Part shown: in pieces, positions 1 through 12,400 of the stretch
Numbering within the stretch: position 1 is the stretch's first letter
Layout of the letters: each line of letters starts with the position of its first letter
DNA from: Symsagittifera roscoffensis
Lineage: Eukaryota > Xenacoelomorpha > Acoela > Convolutidae
Length of the DNA: 64,000 nucleotides
NCBI RefSeq assembly: GCF_963678635.1
Contig: NC_087069.1
Location: 40,354,831-40,418,830, forward strand
Reading direction: 5' to 3'
Made by a program: the position numbers and the translations under genes
The notes under the pieces: generated by a model
Told to the model about the DNA's origin: nothing
What the model saw: the letters and a program-made list of their open reading frames with translations, nothing else
Databases searched by the model: none

Positions 1-242
1 TTAATGTCTAACTAAATTTAATTTAATTAATGGACCTTGTTTACTCTTTCCCTCCTCCCACAGTTCCTACAAAAAATGTCGCCAACTTTTAACAAAACAA
101 ATTCAACAGTTAAGCAAATGTGAACAGTAACAACTATAGTAACAAACAACTCCCACCCCCAACCCCATGCCCCCCCCACCCCGCCGCCTCCCTCCGTTGG
201 TAATAGAGGGCGATAGTTAAAAAGAGTCAGTTTAGTAGTTAC

Positions 243-450
243 CTTGTAGTATTTATTTGTGTTGTCAGACTGGTAGAGAGTGAGACACTTAGTGTCCAGT
301 CTCCAGTAGTGTCTCTTCCTCATACTGTTCGGCTGGTCAGTGAAGTGCACCATCCAGCCCTCCTTGATCAGAGTGGACTGGTCCTGTCGCTTAGTCTGTC
401 TCACACTCTGCACCACTCGCATCAGAGGAATGTTGTTGCTGGACGTCGGA
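243..450 (-). CDS. PRKD: PRKD exon 11 (start of PH domain)
   Basis: It begins with the conserved [16 protein letters not shown] lead and enters the PH domain at [12 protein letters not shown], through [10 protein letters not shown] and CLTLYQSD to NKYYK. Acceptor TTTAG|TCCG, donor AAG|GTAACT (phase 0). Family members continue the PH domain and then the kinase domain in further exons, which must lie beyond the left edge. Confidence 0.96.
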
Positions 451-3400
451 CTAAACAACAAACAACAACAACAGATATTAGCCAACGATCAAAACATGAA
501 TAAAGATCAATGAACCAGTTGCAAAAAGCTTGCACAGTCAAAACAGTCAGTTAGAAAAGTCTCAATTAACTAAGGAGATTGAAAGAAAATCAACAATTTT
601 TCCGACCATAAAAAAGACGAGAAAAAATTAAAAAATCAAATTAAAAATATAAGTGTCTTCACAACATTCACTGGCACTTAACAAGAGCAATTGGCCAATT
701 TCAAAATTATTTTAGGCCAGAAACTTTTATCTTGAGGAAAAAAATCGGCCACATTGTCAGGTTGCTTTTTAAATTAACAATCAGAAGTCGGAACATACAC
801 AGAGTCAACAGAAAAGTAAACTTGAAACTGAAAGTGATCAAAAAACAACTCGGACTTAAATAGGTGTCTTTTATTTCATTCGTTGACACTTACACAGTTA
901 AAACACGTTACAGATATTTAAAAAATTAACAGAGCAATTTAACTATTTGAATTGATTTGCTTGGTAAGAAAGAGATACAGATACAGTAATCAACTCACAA
1001 GGATCTCGCACTGCACCTAAATCTCATCCAGTTAAAACAAGACCCGCATTTCGGAAAAGTTTTAGCATCCTAATTTTTCAGACACATTATGTTTCAACGC
1101 CAAAAAAAATTTGGGGCAAAGTTGAACTGTCGACGTCTCCGCGTCTCTGTCGAAGGTCAGTGATTAATTCAAGGCCCATAATGATCCGTGCTCCTTGCTT
1201 GAGGGTAAAGCAACACTACTCAGAATAGAAAAAAAGCCGACAACATTGATCAAATTTCTTAGCGAGAGGCAAACAAAATTTCTCCGCGAAAAAGCTGAGC
1301 AGATGGTAGTTTGACCCTTTTTGTGTAGTGAACTATCCTGACCGAAAGAATATAGCAAACATACAGTTAAAAGTGTCAATGATTTCAAGAAAACGGGAAA
1401 AATCACTTCCAAAGCAAACCTATATGGCCTTTACGCTCTATAATAATCGAGAATGATTGACAAATTCTGATAAGACACAATTTGATTTCAAAAAAACTGG
1501 ACCAAGAACTCCTTTTATTGAACCTTTTATTCAGCAGGGAAATTCGAGTTCAATTCGAGGAAAAATGCCGAAAAACACAATTGACAGCGTTAAAAAAGCA
1601 TTCAGTGAAAATTATGAAACCATAGAAAACTAGTTATCCCTTAAACGCCCCAATTTAAGTAGACCAATCCGACAGAACATAGACCGAAACCATGCAAGCC
1701 AAAAACAGTAAAAATAAAAAGCCAAGAGCAATAACAACTGGTATTTAAATGAGAAACTTTATGATAAAGAGCTTGTCAACGTAAACAGCATCTCGTATTT
1801 AAATTTGTATTTTCATGAAATTGAGCATGTCAAGACGAAAAAATTACGTCACCCGCTGAAAACTGGGGACAGAAAAAGTACAAAACACGGTTGCACACAG
1901 AGGCGAAAAAAAAGACCGATAACGCTACTGAGAAAAACTGAATGGGTAAAACTTAGAGTCTACAAAAATTATGCACGCCAATTATGAGTCTACATAACTG
2001 CTAACATACGCAAGCCAATCATTACGCATTAGCAGTACCAGTCAATTTGAAAAAAAAGAAATTTACCAACATGCCTCAATTGATAGAGCGGACGCATTTA
2101 ACTAGTATACGAAAATGTTCATTAAAAACATCCGACCTTGCTCAGGTTCGAACCCTCTTATTTTGTTGCGGGTCTCCTTCCCAGCCTCTACGCTACAAAT
2201 CCATGATACCTTGAAGCTAAAGTACTATTTGTAACTAAATAGTCTGTGTTAATATCCTTAGCATTGGCTGTACTTGATAGCTGGTTATTGATCAATATGA
2301 ACACTTTCAAAATGAAGACATTTCGTCGCAACAATATTTGGGTCGCGACATTATTTGCGATTTAGGTTAGAAAAGGGAGTTCATACCATCACAGAAACTT
2401 TGCTTATGTAAATAGCTTTACTAATCTCAAGTAAAAAAGCTTATCTAAAATGATAGCTAGAAATGATTGCTAAAAATGAAAAGACAAAATTTCATTTGTT
2501 TTTTCTTTTGAAGTTTTTTTTGTTTTTGTGGAACTTATCTCATGTACAACCATGAATATACGAAAAGGAAGAGTCTAAGATAGCTTATAATACTTAGTTA
2601 ACAAAACCAACAAACTATATTACACAGTAGCTCACAAATTTTGAAAGCAGTACCACTGTCCCTCTTCGAAGTAAAAATGAATGCAGAGTTTTTAATCAGA
2701 GGGTGATTTTGTTGAACAGGTCTTGTACAAAGAGGCGAAGCTGAGCGGAGCAACACTTGCTATAAAAAAACACACATAGCATTGCACGCTAGCGGCCAGA
2801 ACATGAATTGTAAGCCAATATAACATAGCCAATCGAAGATTGGAAAAAAGTAATGAACGCAAGTAAACATTTAAAAAAACACTGACTTTGTTGAAAAAAT
2901 CTCAACTTTTGAATTTCAAAAAAAAACTAGATGCCCTTTCAATTTCAAGAACGATTTATGATTGGCGCTTAGCATAGCGCAAAGCATAGTCTCACATTGC
3001 AGCCCTATACAGGATTCTAAACATAGGAAATTTCTTTGGAGCACTTAGCAGTTGTTGAAGTTCAATATAGCAAAAATCGATATGTAGGTGTGTTGTAGGT
3101 GCAAGATAAGCCAGAATAAAATGTTCAAAACAGAAAAAATGCTAAATATAGCACAAAAAAGAGTAGCCTAAAAAGTAAAAACTTAGCCAACAGAAAGTTA
3201 AAAAAAGAGTCAATGAACGCAAAGTAAACATCTTGTTTTTAAAAAACTTCAACTTTCGAATTTCCCAGAAAAAAAAATAGATGGCACTTTGAATTTCTGG
3301 AATAATTTAGAATTGAAACTTTTTTGATAACATAAACCCAATTAGATAAAACTGGATCAATAGCTAAAACTTTTATTTCGCTGGGAAATCTGATAATTAA

Positions 3401-6400
3401 AATCTACTTTCCAAATTAGAAAACAACCAAATTTTTCGTGACCTTTACATTTTTGCTGTTCGACATTGGAAATGTTGCTTCTTTAACAGAGGATATGAGC
3501 TAAAACAAATCAAAAAATCAAATTTGAGCTAGAACAAATTTTAAGATATTTTCCTAAAAATAAAATTAAAAAAATCATCACAACCCATATAAGAGTCGTC
3601 ACTGCGTTCATTGATTTAAAAAAAAAAACATTATATCCACAAAAACTTGTTTGTCTCGCATTGAGTTCATTTTGAGGACAACATGTCAAGAAACAACCAC
3701 CAGCAATAAATAAGGATTCAAAATCACTAACCGGTGGCAAATAGGCCGAAAAAATTTGAATAGACACCACTTGAGCCTTAAGCAAACTTTTCACGCCCCA
3801 TTACTCCTGACACAAAAAAGCACAACAGAACTTTTTTCCGTCTTTTCAACCACTTACAAAGTGAGGCAAACTAAGCCGACATAACATATTCCGAAAACAT
3901 TTAAGCGAAAAGAAACAGAGAATCAAAAGGAAATTATACAAAAAAAGACTTGGTAAAAGTTCAAGTTAGAACACGAGTTTCAAGTTTTATTCCCCATTTA
4001 GTACACTTGTATTTGCAAGTAATCTATCATAGGGCTTAATTATGATATCCCACTTAAAACCGTACGAAAAATTTTCTCGAGTAAATGTAATCGCGCCAAA
4101 AAAACAAGCATAGGCAATACATGATAGTGGTCGTAACAAGAATTACTCAGTTGATCTGAAAACGAAAATAACACGTAAAGCCACCGTCACCACATACAAA
4201 ACATTCTGCGAGGAATTGTAGTTGATTAACAAAGGGCAGATTATAGCGTAGCAGGTTCAAATTACAGATCGCGTTAGCATTTATGCCAACTTCGAATTCA
4301 TATAACTATAGTTAATAGGTTGATGTGTGTTCTAGGACTCTTAGTTTGAAAAAATTAAATTGAAAAAAATGAAAACCACAATGCATTATCTTCTCGAAAG
4401 AAAAAGTTTATGATGTCAAAGTAACTAAGAAAAAAAATAATTTTCCGGATCCGGGTCAATTAATTTCCCTTATTCATCGCTCCATTGACTCAAACTTAGA
4501 GGGGAGTAAAATTCAAACTTTCGCACATATTTAGATATTAATGCAGCACCAAAAAAAAACAATACACAAACTATCACTTGGTTTGTATTAAGAAAGAATT
4601 TTCCAAACCTACCCTCACCCCCTGAAACGTTTGGTATCTGCGATGTGAGAGGGTTTTCGGATATTTTTTACTTCCTTTGATGTATACGGTGACCATTGCA
4701 GGACTAACACAGTTTTAATTTTTTTTTAAATGAACCACTTATGATACAATATCACCTAAGAATGCAGGGCATTTGCAAGATACGCATATTATCTTTCAGT
4801 CAAAAACCTGCTTTGCTTGATCTAAAATTACAGAACAAAACAAGACAGAAGAAAAGAATTGCATAAAACTTAACTCTAGTGATCAGGACTAGATAGAAGA
4901 AACAATTCAAGCACAGTTCATTTGATGTCCAAGGTCGGTCGATTCTAAGAATTTCCAGGGAGGGGGCAAACTTATGATTTATTTTTGGTCCAGCAAGATG
5001 TTTGCGAACTCCTGAAAAACCCAGAGGCCCTATACTTGGATTTTGTCGCACAGTTAAAAGTTTTTTTTTTTTTTTTAGAAAAAACTCCAGTTTTAAAAAC
5101 CACAATTTTAAGCCCAGTATTGAAGGCGCTTTAAGAAAACTTTTTGATCCATATTGCCTAAAATCACCACGAATTGATATAAGATTCACTCTTTTACCCA
5201 AGGCCTCTTTCAAATGAGATCACTAGAGCTACAGAAAGATAGAGAAAGCAGCCCCGAAGCAATTCTTCCAATATAAAAATGAAGAAAATGAACAAGAAAC
5301 GATAACATGAGATGTAGTTGTACTTTACTGTAGCATTGCACTTACATTTCAGGCATACTCTGGTATATCGAAGAGCGATATCTAAAATAGTGCACCAATG
5401 CAAAAACACCAATCACAAAATCACACTCTCAGTGCTTTAAATAACAGTGCACTTTCAAAGATTAAAGAGAAGTTGAAAAATGGGCTCTTTTCCAGCCCCC
5501 CCCCCCCCCCACTTTGATATGTTCTGAAATTCAATATATGAAAGTCTTTTTAAAATGACTTTTCATGTTATAAACTGCGTTAAAACATGTCAGCGTGAAC
5601 AAATTTGCACAGCATTTTTAACAAAAAAGGCCGCGCGAACAATTTTTGAACTTTTTTATTTTTTAATTTTACGAGGAGGGGGGGGGGGGGTTTATAACTG
5701 GAAAAGAGCCGGAAAATGTCGTTTTTATATACATATATTTCGATTATTCAAAACATTTGTTCAATACAGCAAAGATCTCATTGCGTCTTGCTTTGTTTTC
5801 ATTTTTCTCTGATTTGTGTTACATTTACTTATATGCGTTTCAAACAAATTAAATCAGGATTAAGAAGGCTAGGAGCTAAGCTAAAAGGTTCAAAATACAT
5901 GGAATGCGCCAAGCCGGATTGGTTAGTTCTGCACTACTGGAGGTCATAAGGGAACTTAAATCTAGGAAAAATGTATTAACTTTATCTCCGAATTTCGAAC
6001 ATTTTCCTGTCTGATGAAATCTCGTTGCTCATTATCAGTTCACATTACTTAAACATAAAACTATTATTAGAAAACTATTGATAAACACAAGCCTACATCT
6101 ATATCAACCTAGATTGCAACAATCGCTTTATTTACTAAAAAAAGATAAAAATTGGCAAACTTACCGAATAGTCTCCCCACTTGCAGATCCCACGAGTAAC
6201 TCGTCACCCCCTTCTTTAGCATCGCCACTGATAAAACCACGGTCCCCCCTTTGCCCCACTCCCAATTGGTCACTCGACTGGCTAGAATCCATCATAGTGC
6301 CACCATTTCCATCTGTGTCATAACCACTAGTCTGGTTATAACTGTTACTCCCAACTCCAGATGAGTCACTGTTGTTGCCACCGTTCGGCCCAGTAGGGAC

Positions 6401-9400
6401 TTCTAGAGTCACCTCGACTGTGGTGTCTTCCTCGTATTGCGAGTAGGCCACTTCGGGGTTCGAATTTCCCACGCCTCCGACCTAAACACGTTACTTAGCA
6501 TTTTAAAACTAACTTTAGCCTTTAAAACTAACAGGAGGCAGTTAGTACATTAAATTTTGAACTGAATCAAGCAATCGCTTTACTTGCATGAGCTCAATAA
6601 GTAGACCAGGTGAATGCTGAATAAACATGACCACTAAATCGCCGGTAACGCGATTAACTTGCAAAATTTAGTTTAAAACGCCGCATCTGAAAGTACGACC
6701 GCTAACGGCCGTAGCGAACTGCGCTTAAGTTGGGCACACGTAGTAAAAAATGCGTGATTCCTTGTTTGCCTAAAATAGGGAGAAACTTTGTATTAGAGTG
6801 TATTTTAATTTTTGTTTAATTTTGTTTTCGGCGCAAAATTAGGTACCTTTAACAATCCTCGGAAGGAGTCGAGTGTTAAATCATATCAAAGCCCTTTCAG
6901 TCGTGAATCGAACGACATTAAAAAGTTTCCAAAAAGTTTTCTCAGTGTTGAGAAAAAGCGGTTTGAAACTTTTTATTTTAGTCTTATTTCGAGCGAAAAC
7001 AGCGAGCATGCAGACTAATTTTAGATGGATTTGCCGTGAAATATTTATCTAAGACGCGAAACCTAAATTTTACTATAGCGTCTTCTAACTTCTTAGCGTC
7101 TTCCTGAAATTTTTTATAACTCTTTTTGTATTTTTCGAAGGCCATAGGTTTTCTGCTGAGTGTAATGGAAAGAAAAAAAACAATACGTATGTTCGCATCG
7201 CAAGATCAATGCAAAAAAAAACATTAATATTTTTGTCACAATTTTTGAATTGTGAAAACCTATCACCTTTAAAATTAGCAATGGAGGTGAAAATACAGGT
7301 AAAGGTTTCTCCCTTTACATCACAGGAAAACAAATAACACAAGTTCAGCTTATCTTTAAGATAACAAAAACATTTATTAAGTCTCCGTGCAAAATATATA
7401 TTTTAAGTTCACCGGGAAGTCAAATGAGATTCATAATTGCACAAACTTAGATTATCTTAATTTTCCCCAAAATTTGTTTTGAACTTGATTTAAGCTCAAA
7501 CTATCATAGCAAATGACCTTTACATCCTTTCCGCTCTATCTCAGATAAACAACATATTCGCTACGAATGATGGTGATATAAAAGCTTAGATATTAACATG
7601 CAAAAATACTAGCGGTTCAAGAGCAGCTAAAGCTGCTTTTCAACAAAGTAACACTTCCAATCATAAGGCATAGTCCCTGTAGTCCCGACCTCTAGTCAGA
7701 ATAGGCTGTATGAAAAATTCAAAACCGAAATGTTTGGGATTACCTTCAAGTTTCATAAGCAAACTTTTTCAAAAAATCAATCTCAAAAATGAAATAAATT
7801 GCGAGTCTCACATTCCCACTCTGAACTAGCAACTATGGGATTTTTAAAACTCATTGCGATAGAAGCGACCAAATTTAAACTCAAAAACATCGCGATCACA
7901 AAAAAAATCAAAGGTTGAGAAATCACAGAACTTGAAATGCTATTCTTATGTATTTCAACAATAAAACTTCTGGCCAATTTCACAAGAGTTTCGTATTTCA
8001 AAAAATCGAAGGTTGGTGGTCTTCAAATTTCCTTCTAAAACGCAGCCCTTTACAACATATTAAGATATGACGAGCGCTATTTTGCATTATTTGTATTGTC
8101 AGCTTATATTCTGAACTTTTTTTAAAGCAAAACATCCGCTTCTTGACAACTGAAAACTTTGGAAGTTGCATAGCATAGTCTCAAATTGCAGCCCTATACG
8201 GGATTCTAAAAATACGAAATTTCTTAAAAGCACTTAGCAGTTATTAAAGTTCAATATAGCAAAAATCGATATGTAGGTGTGATGTAGGTGCAAGATAGGC
8301 AAGAATATAACTTAAAATTAAGTCTTATCACAAAAACGAAGCTGAGATTCGCGAAAAAAAAACAAGTAACAAAATGCCAAAAGTAGCTTAAAAAGCTAAA
8401 ACATGGCCAACAGACAGTTTAAGAAAGAGCCTATGAATACAAGTAAACAGGAAAACAATATAACTTGTTTTTTGAAAAAAACTTCAACTTTCAAATTTCA
8501 AAGAGAAAAATAGGTGGCCTTTAACATTTTTGAAATTCAAAAACAATCTATGATTCGCACTTTTTCGATAGAATTAACCCAATTTGAGAAAATTGTGAAT
8601 CAACAGATTAACTTTTCATTCTGCTGAGAAATCGGAAAAATAACATCCACTTTCCAAATTAGAAGTCAATCACGTTTCTCGTGACTGTTACAATTTTGCT
8701 GATAGACATTGGAGTTTCCTTTTCTTTCAACAAAGGAAATGAACTGAATTCAAACATAAATTGAAGTCAAACCGCGAAAAAATAAATTTAGGTCTGAAAG
8801 AATTTAGGACTTTTCCTGAAAAAAGAGAAGAATTTAAAGCGACCTATTCAAGAGTCTGAACTAATCTCGCGAATGTTAAAAAGGAAATATAGCGAACAAA
8901 AAGTTGGAAAAGAGTCAATGAACGCATGAAACGGACTTTTGAAAAAATCTCAACTGTCGGATTCCGACAAAAAATAGATGGACTTCAAGCTCTTCGAATT
9001 TGAGAACAATTAATGATTAGCTCTTTTTTGATACAGTTAACCCAATTTGAGAAAACTGTATTAAAAAGTCAATTTTTATTCTACTGGGAAATCTGAAAAT
9101 TAAATACTACTTTCGAAACTAGAAAACGATCACGTTTTTCGTGACCTTAAAACTTGCTGTTCGATAATGGAGTTTGCCTTCCTTTTAACAAAGGGAATGA
9201 ATATAACTTTTTTTAAAAATTCATCACGATTTTCATCACGATCTATTCATCGACTTGCATTAAGCGTGCAATGAACATATTAACTATAAGGTAAAAGAAA
9301 TTTATATGAATTTAAGAAGCTATTAATATGCATAAATTACCACTATTAATTCGTAATTGTGACATCAATTGACATGACGTTAAAATTGTGAGATCAATTG

Positions 9401-12400
9401 AGATATTAGAAAAGTATAGTTAGTACCTGCTTCTGATTTTCGACATTCGCTTCCATTTCTTTCATTTCATCGAAGTAGTCCTGTTGGTCCCCATGTTTGA
9501 GAGATCCACAACCTCCTCCGATCCCCACTCCAGTTATACCCAAGGGGGCGTTGTCGGTATCACTTCCAGTGCCTGGCATCATGGACTCCTGATCTGTGCT
9601 GTAACCACCCTGCAAGTCGTAGTTCTCTGAACAAAAAACAAACAGAAATCAACTGACGCCCATCACAAATAACCATCCAAAATGCACTTTTGTAGAGGCT
9701 CTTCTAGAAACATTTAGAAAAAAAAAACAATCGAAGACTGTTCCATTAAAGATTCCGGCTCTAAATGTTAGGAAGTCGCGGGTGAGTCAACAATTCTCAG
9801 CCCAGAAAAATAACAAAAAAGCATGTAGTTAGCAACAGCAGTTCTCCATAAAGAACTGATTAGCTTGTATATTGGACGTTTCCCTTGTGAATAAAGTGAA
9901 TAAATGGTCTTACTCTTAAGACATGCAGTTAGATATGGATTGATTTTAGCTCACCTTCGCTGAGAGCTCTGTCGCCGAGACAATTCTTGGGTATCATAGC
10001 TGCGCACTTCTTGTGACAGTTGTATTTGCAGTCTAGAAACATAACGGCTACTCAAATTTTCTAAGCAATCAAATCATTTTTGTTGAATAATTTGCAAAAA
10101 ATGGTTCAGTAAATATAAACTGGAAGAATAAATTCTTTCAATCCAACAGACAACATGTTAGCAAAAAGATGCGAATCACATTAAAAATACTTTTTGTTGC
10201 AAAAGCGATAGGATCGCTTTCAAAATAAAATCAGATTTATCAACTCAATTTAAAAAAATTTGCGACAGAGGATTTGTACAGATTAAAAATCGCCAACAAA
10301 CCCAGTAGCTGAAAAATGTAATCTATAACTCAATATTAAGTCAATTTATCTTTTTGAGCGTACATTTCTGAGCAAACTTTCGAGAAAAAATTAACAAAAG
10401 TCAAACAAAAGTTCTAAGAGGACGAATGAATTAAGTGAACAAATAAAGGCTTAAGTATCAATTTATCGGGTCAAAATTAGCTGAAAAAAATAGGCAATAT
10501 GCCATATTTTCTTCACACCTTAGAGGGCTGGTAGAAACAACTAGTAATCATCAACAGAATTACTAGGCTAAACGTTAAAACATGCCATGATGTAACATAA
10601 AAATTAATGAATCGCCAATATGGAAAAAGATACGACAGATTCATCGAAGAAACTACATCGCGTTAGAGCTCTTTAACAGTAAGAAAATCTGAAAGTTGGC
10701 AATTATTTAATGAAAAAACACATAGTTAACTGACAGTTGGAAAAGAGTAATGAACGCAAGAAAACTTTTTTCTAAAACCTTCAACTTTTGAATTTTGAAG
10801 AAAAAACAGATTGCCTTTAAGTTGTTTCGAATTTTAAAACAATTTATGATGGACTTTTTTCTTAAAATTAACCCATCTTGAGAAAACTGGATCAATAGGT
10901 AAAACTGTCATTTCGCTGGGAAATCTGATAATTAACTACCTTTTTCGAAACTTTTAGTTCAGCACGTTTTTCGGGACCTTTACACTTTTGCTGTTCGTTA
11001 GTGGAGTTTTCCTTCCTTTTAACAAAAGAAAATAAGTGAACTGAAAAAGAAACCAAAAGTCAAACTGCGAAAAATCAAAATTGAGCGTGAACAAATTTCA
11101 AAACTTTTTCCTGAAAAAAAATCACCAAGACCTGTATAAGAGTACTCGCTACGTTCATTACTCTTAATCACTAGTTTCATTACTCTTAAACATCGGAGAG
11201 AGCTAGAATTATGAAAAACACTTTCATTAGACGGAACTTTTTAAAAACATTAAATCACTTTTGAAACTTAAAGTCAATTTCTTATTTCCTTTAGCACTTT
11301 TGTTTTTGAACGGCGTTATGCGCTGTCCATTTAATAAATGTTTAAAACGCAGCAAGAAAAAAAATTAAAAGTCAAACCACTAAAAAAGAAGGTTAACATT
11401 TCATCGGCAACGATTTAACCTAAATGCCACTTTCAAAACTATGAATCAAGCTCAATTTTTCAAGCCATTTTCAGTTTTTTATCGTAGAGCAGAATCATCC
11501 CCTATAAGGTAGCCAAAATTAAATTGAGTTGTACGCTCAGGCAGCGATATAGAAAAGCTTACTTTCTTCTAGCAAAAAAACCCATCTCCTAAATGCGACA
11601 AAAATTCGGAAAAAGTTTCAACCTACTACTAAAAAATGGGAGCTTTTAGAACAAAAAAAAACATCTCATTCGAAGTCAAAAAAGGCGCAAGGCAATTTAC
11701 AAAAAGAGCAGCAAGAAAATCGTTAAATTTGTATAAAAAAAAGGAAAAATTTGACAGCCAAAAATTAGATTTAATCAAAACTCAAGTTTTAGGCAGTTCT
11801 CTTATACTCAACAAGCTTGATTATGTCACTAAATTTCCTCTTGAAAAAAGAGTAAGCCCAAAACAACAAAAGACTTGAAATAAACGTTTAAAAACGTTTC
11901 GTAGCGCATAACTTAGTCAGCCAAATCGACAAAAAGCCACCTGTCAGTCCCTCAAAATTTGAGGCCAATTTGAATATCTGCTTGCAATTGAAATCAAAGT
12001 GTCGATTATTTCGAAAGAGTACCAAAACGTCCCTCAAAAAATATAATTTCATTACACGTTGCACAAAAACTTTGGACTAACATAAGCGACACTGGACAAA
12101 AAAAATTGGCCTGACCTTGAAAAATAAGCTTGCAGATTTTCTTAATCAATGATGTTTTAAACTATTTTATATTTAAGTGTATTTAATGTCAGAAATGCAA
12201 AACATTCAGGCCCATTTTTCGGAACACTGGCAGAAACATCGAAGATTTAAATATCTGTCTCAAAATCATCTGACGTTTATGTTTGTTACCGAACATTGCG
12301 TGAAAACAATTAACCAAAACCTTAGATCATTTCCTCTTCCTGGCCGGGACAATACTACCTTTGGGGATGTATGTAATGCACTTCAATCGATTTAGGGAGA

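Larger units (their letters stand above)
451..6164. other. PRKD intron 10 contents
   Basis: No exon found. It holds the SINE copy at 1128-1235, a tRNA-like remnant at 2083, a tail repeat at 2735, MITE copies at 2829 and 3187, and the C/G-run TIR element at 5483-5710. The rest is AT-rich anonymous DNA. Confidence 0.7.
6482..9426. other. PRKD intron 9 contents
   Basis: No exon found. It contains dispersed repeat E (7295-7660), the composite repeat at 8165 and two MITE copies in tandem (8407-9255). Confidence 0.7.

Noticed and set aside
4800-5213. 137-codon minus-strand open frame
   Set aside because: No motif; T/A-rich with a Lys run from a homopolymer, and a partner frame on the other strand.
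11636-11878. 80-codon Lys-rich open frame
   Set aside because: Its composition follows A-rich DNA; no motif and no neighbouring exon structure.
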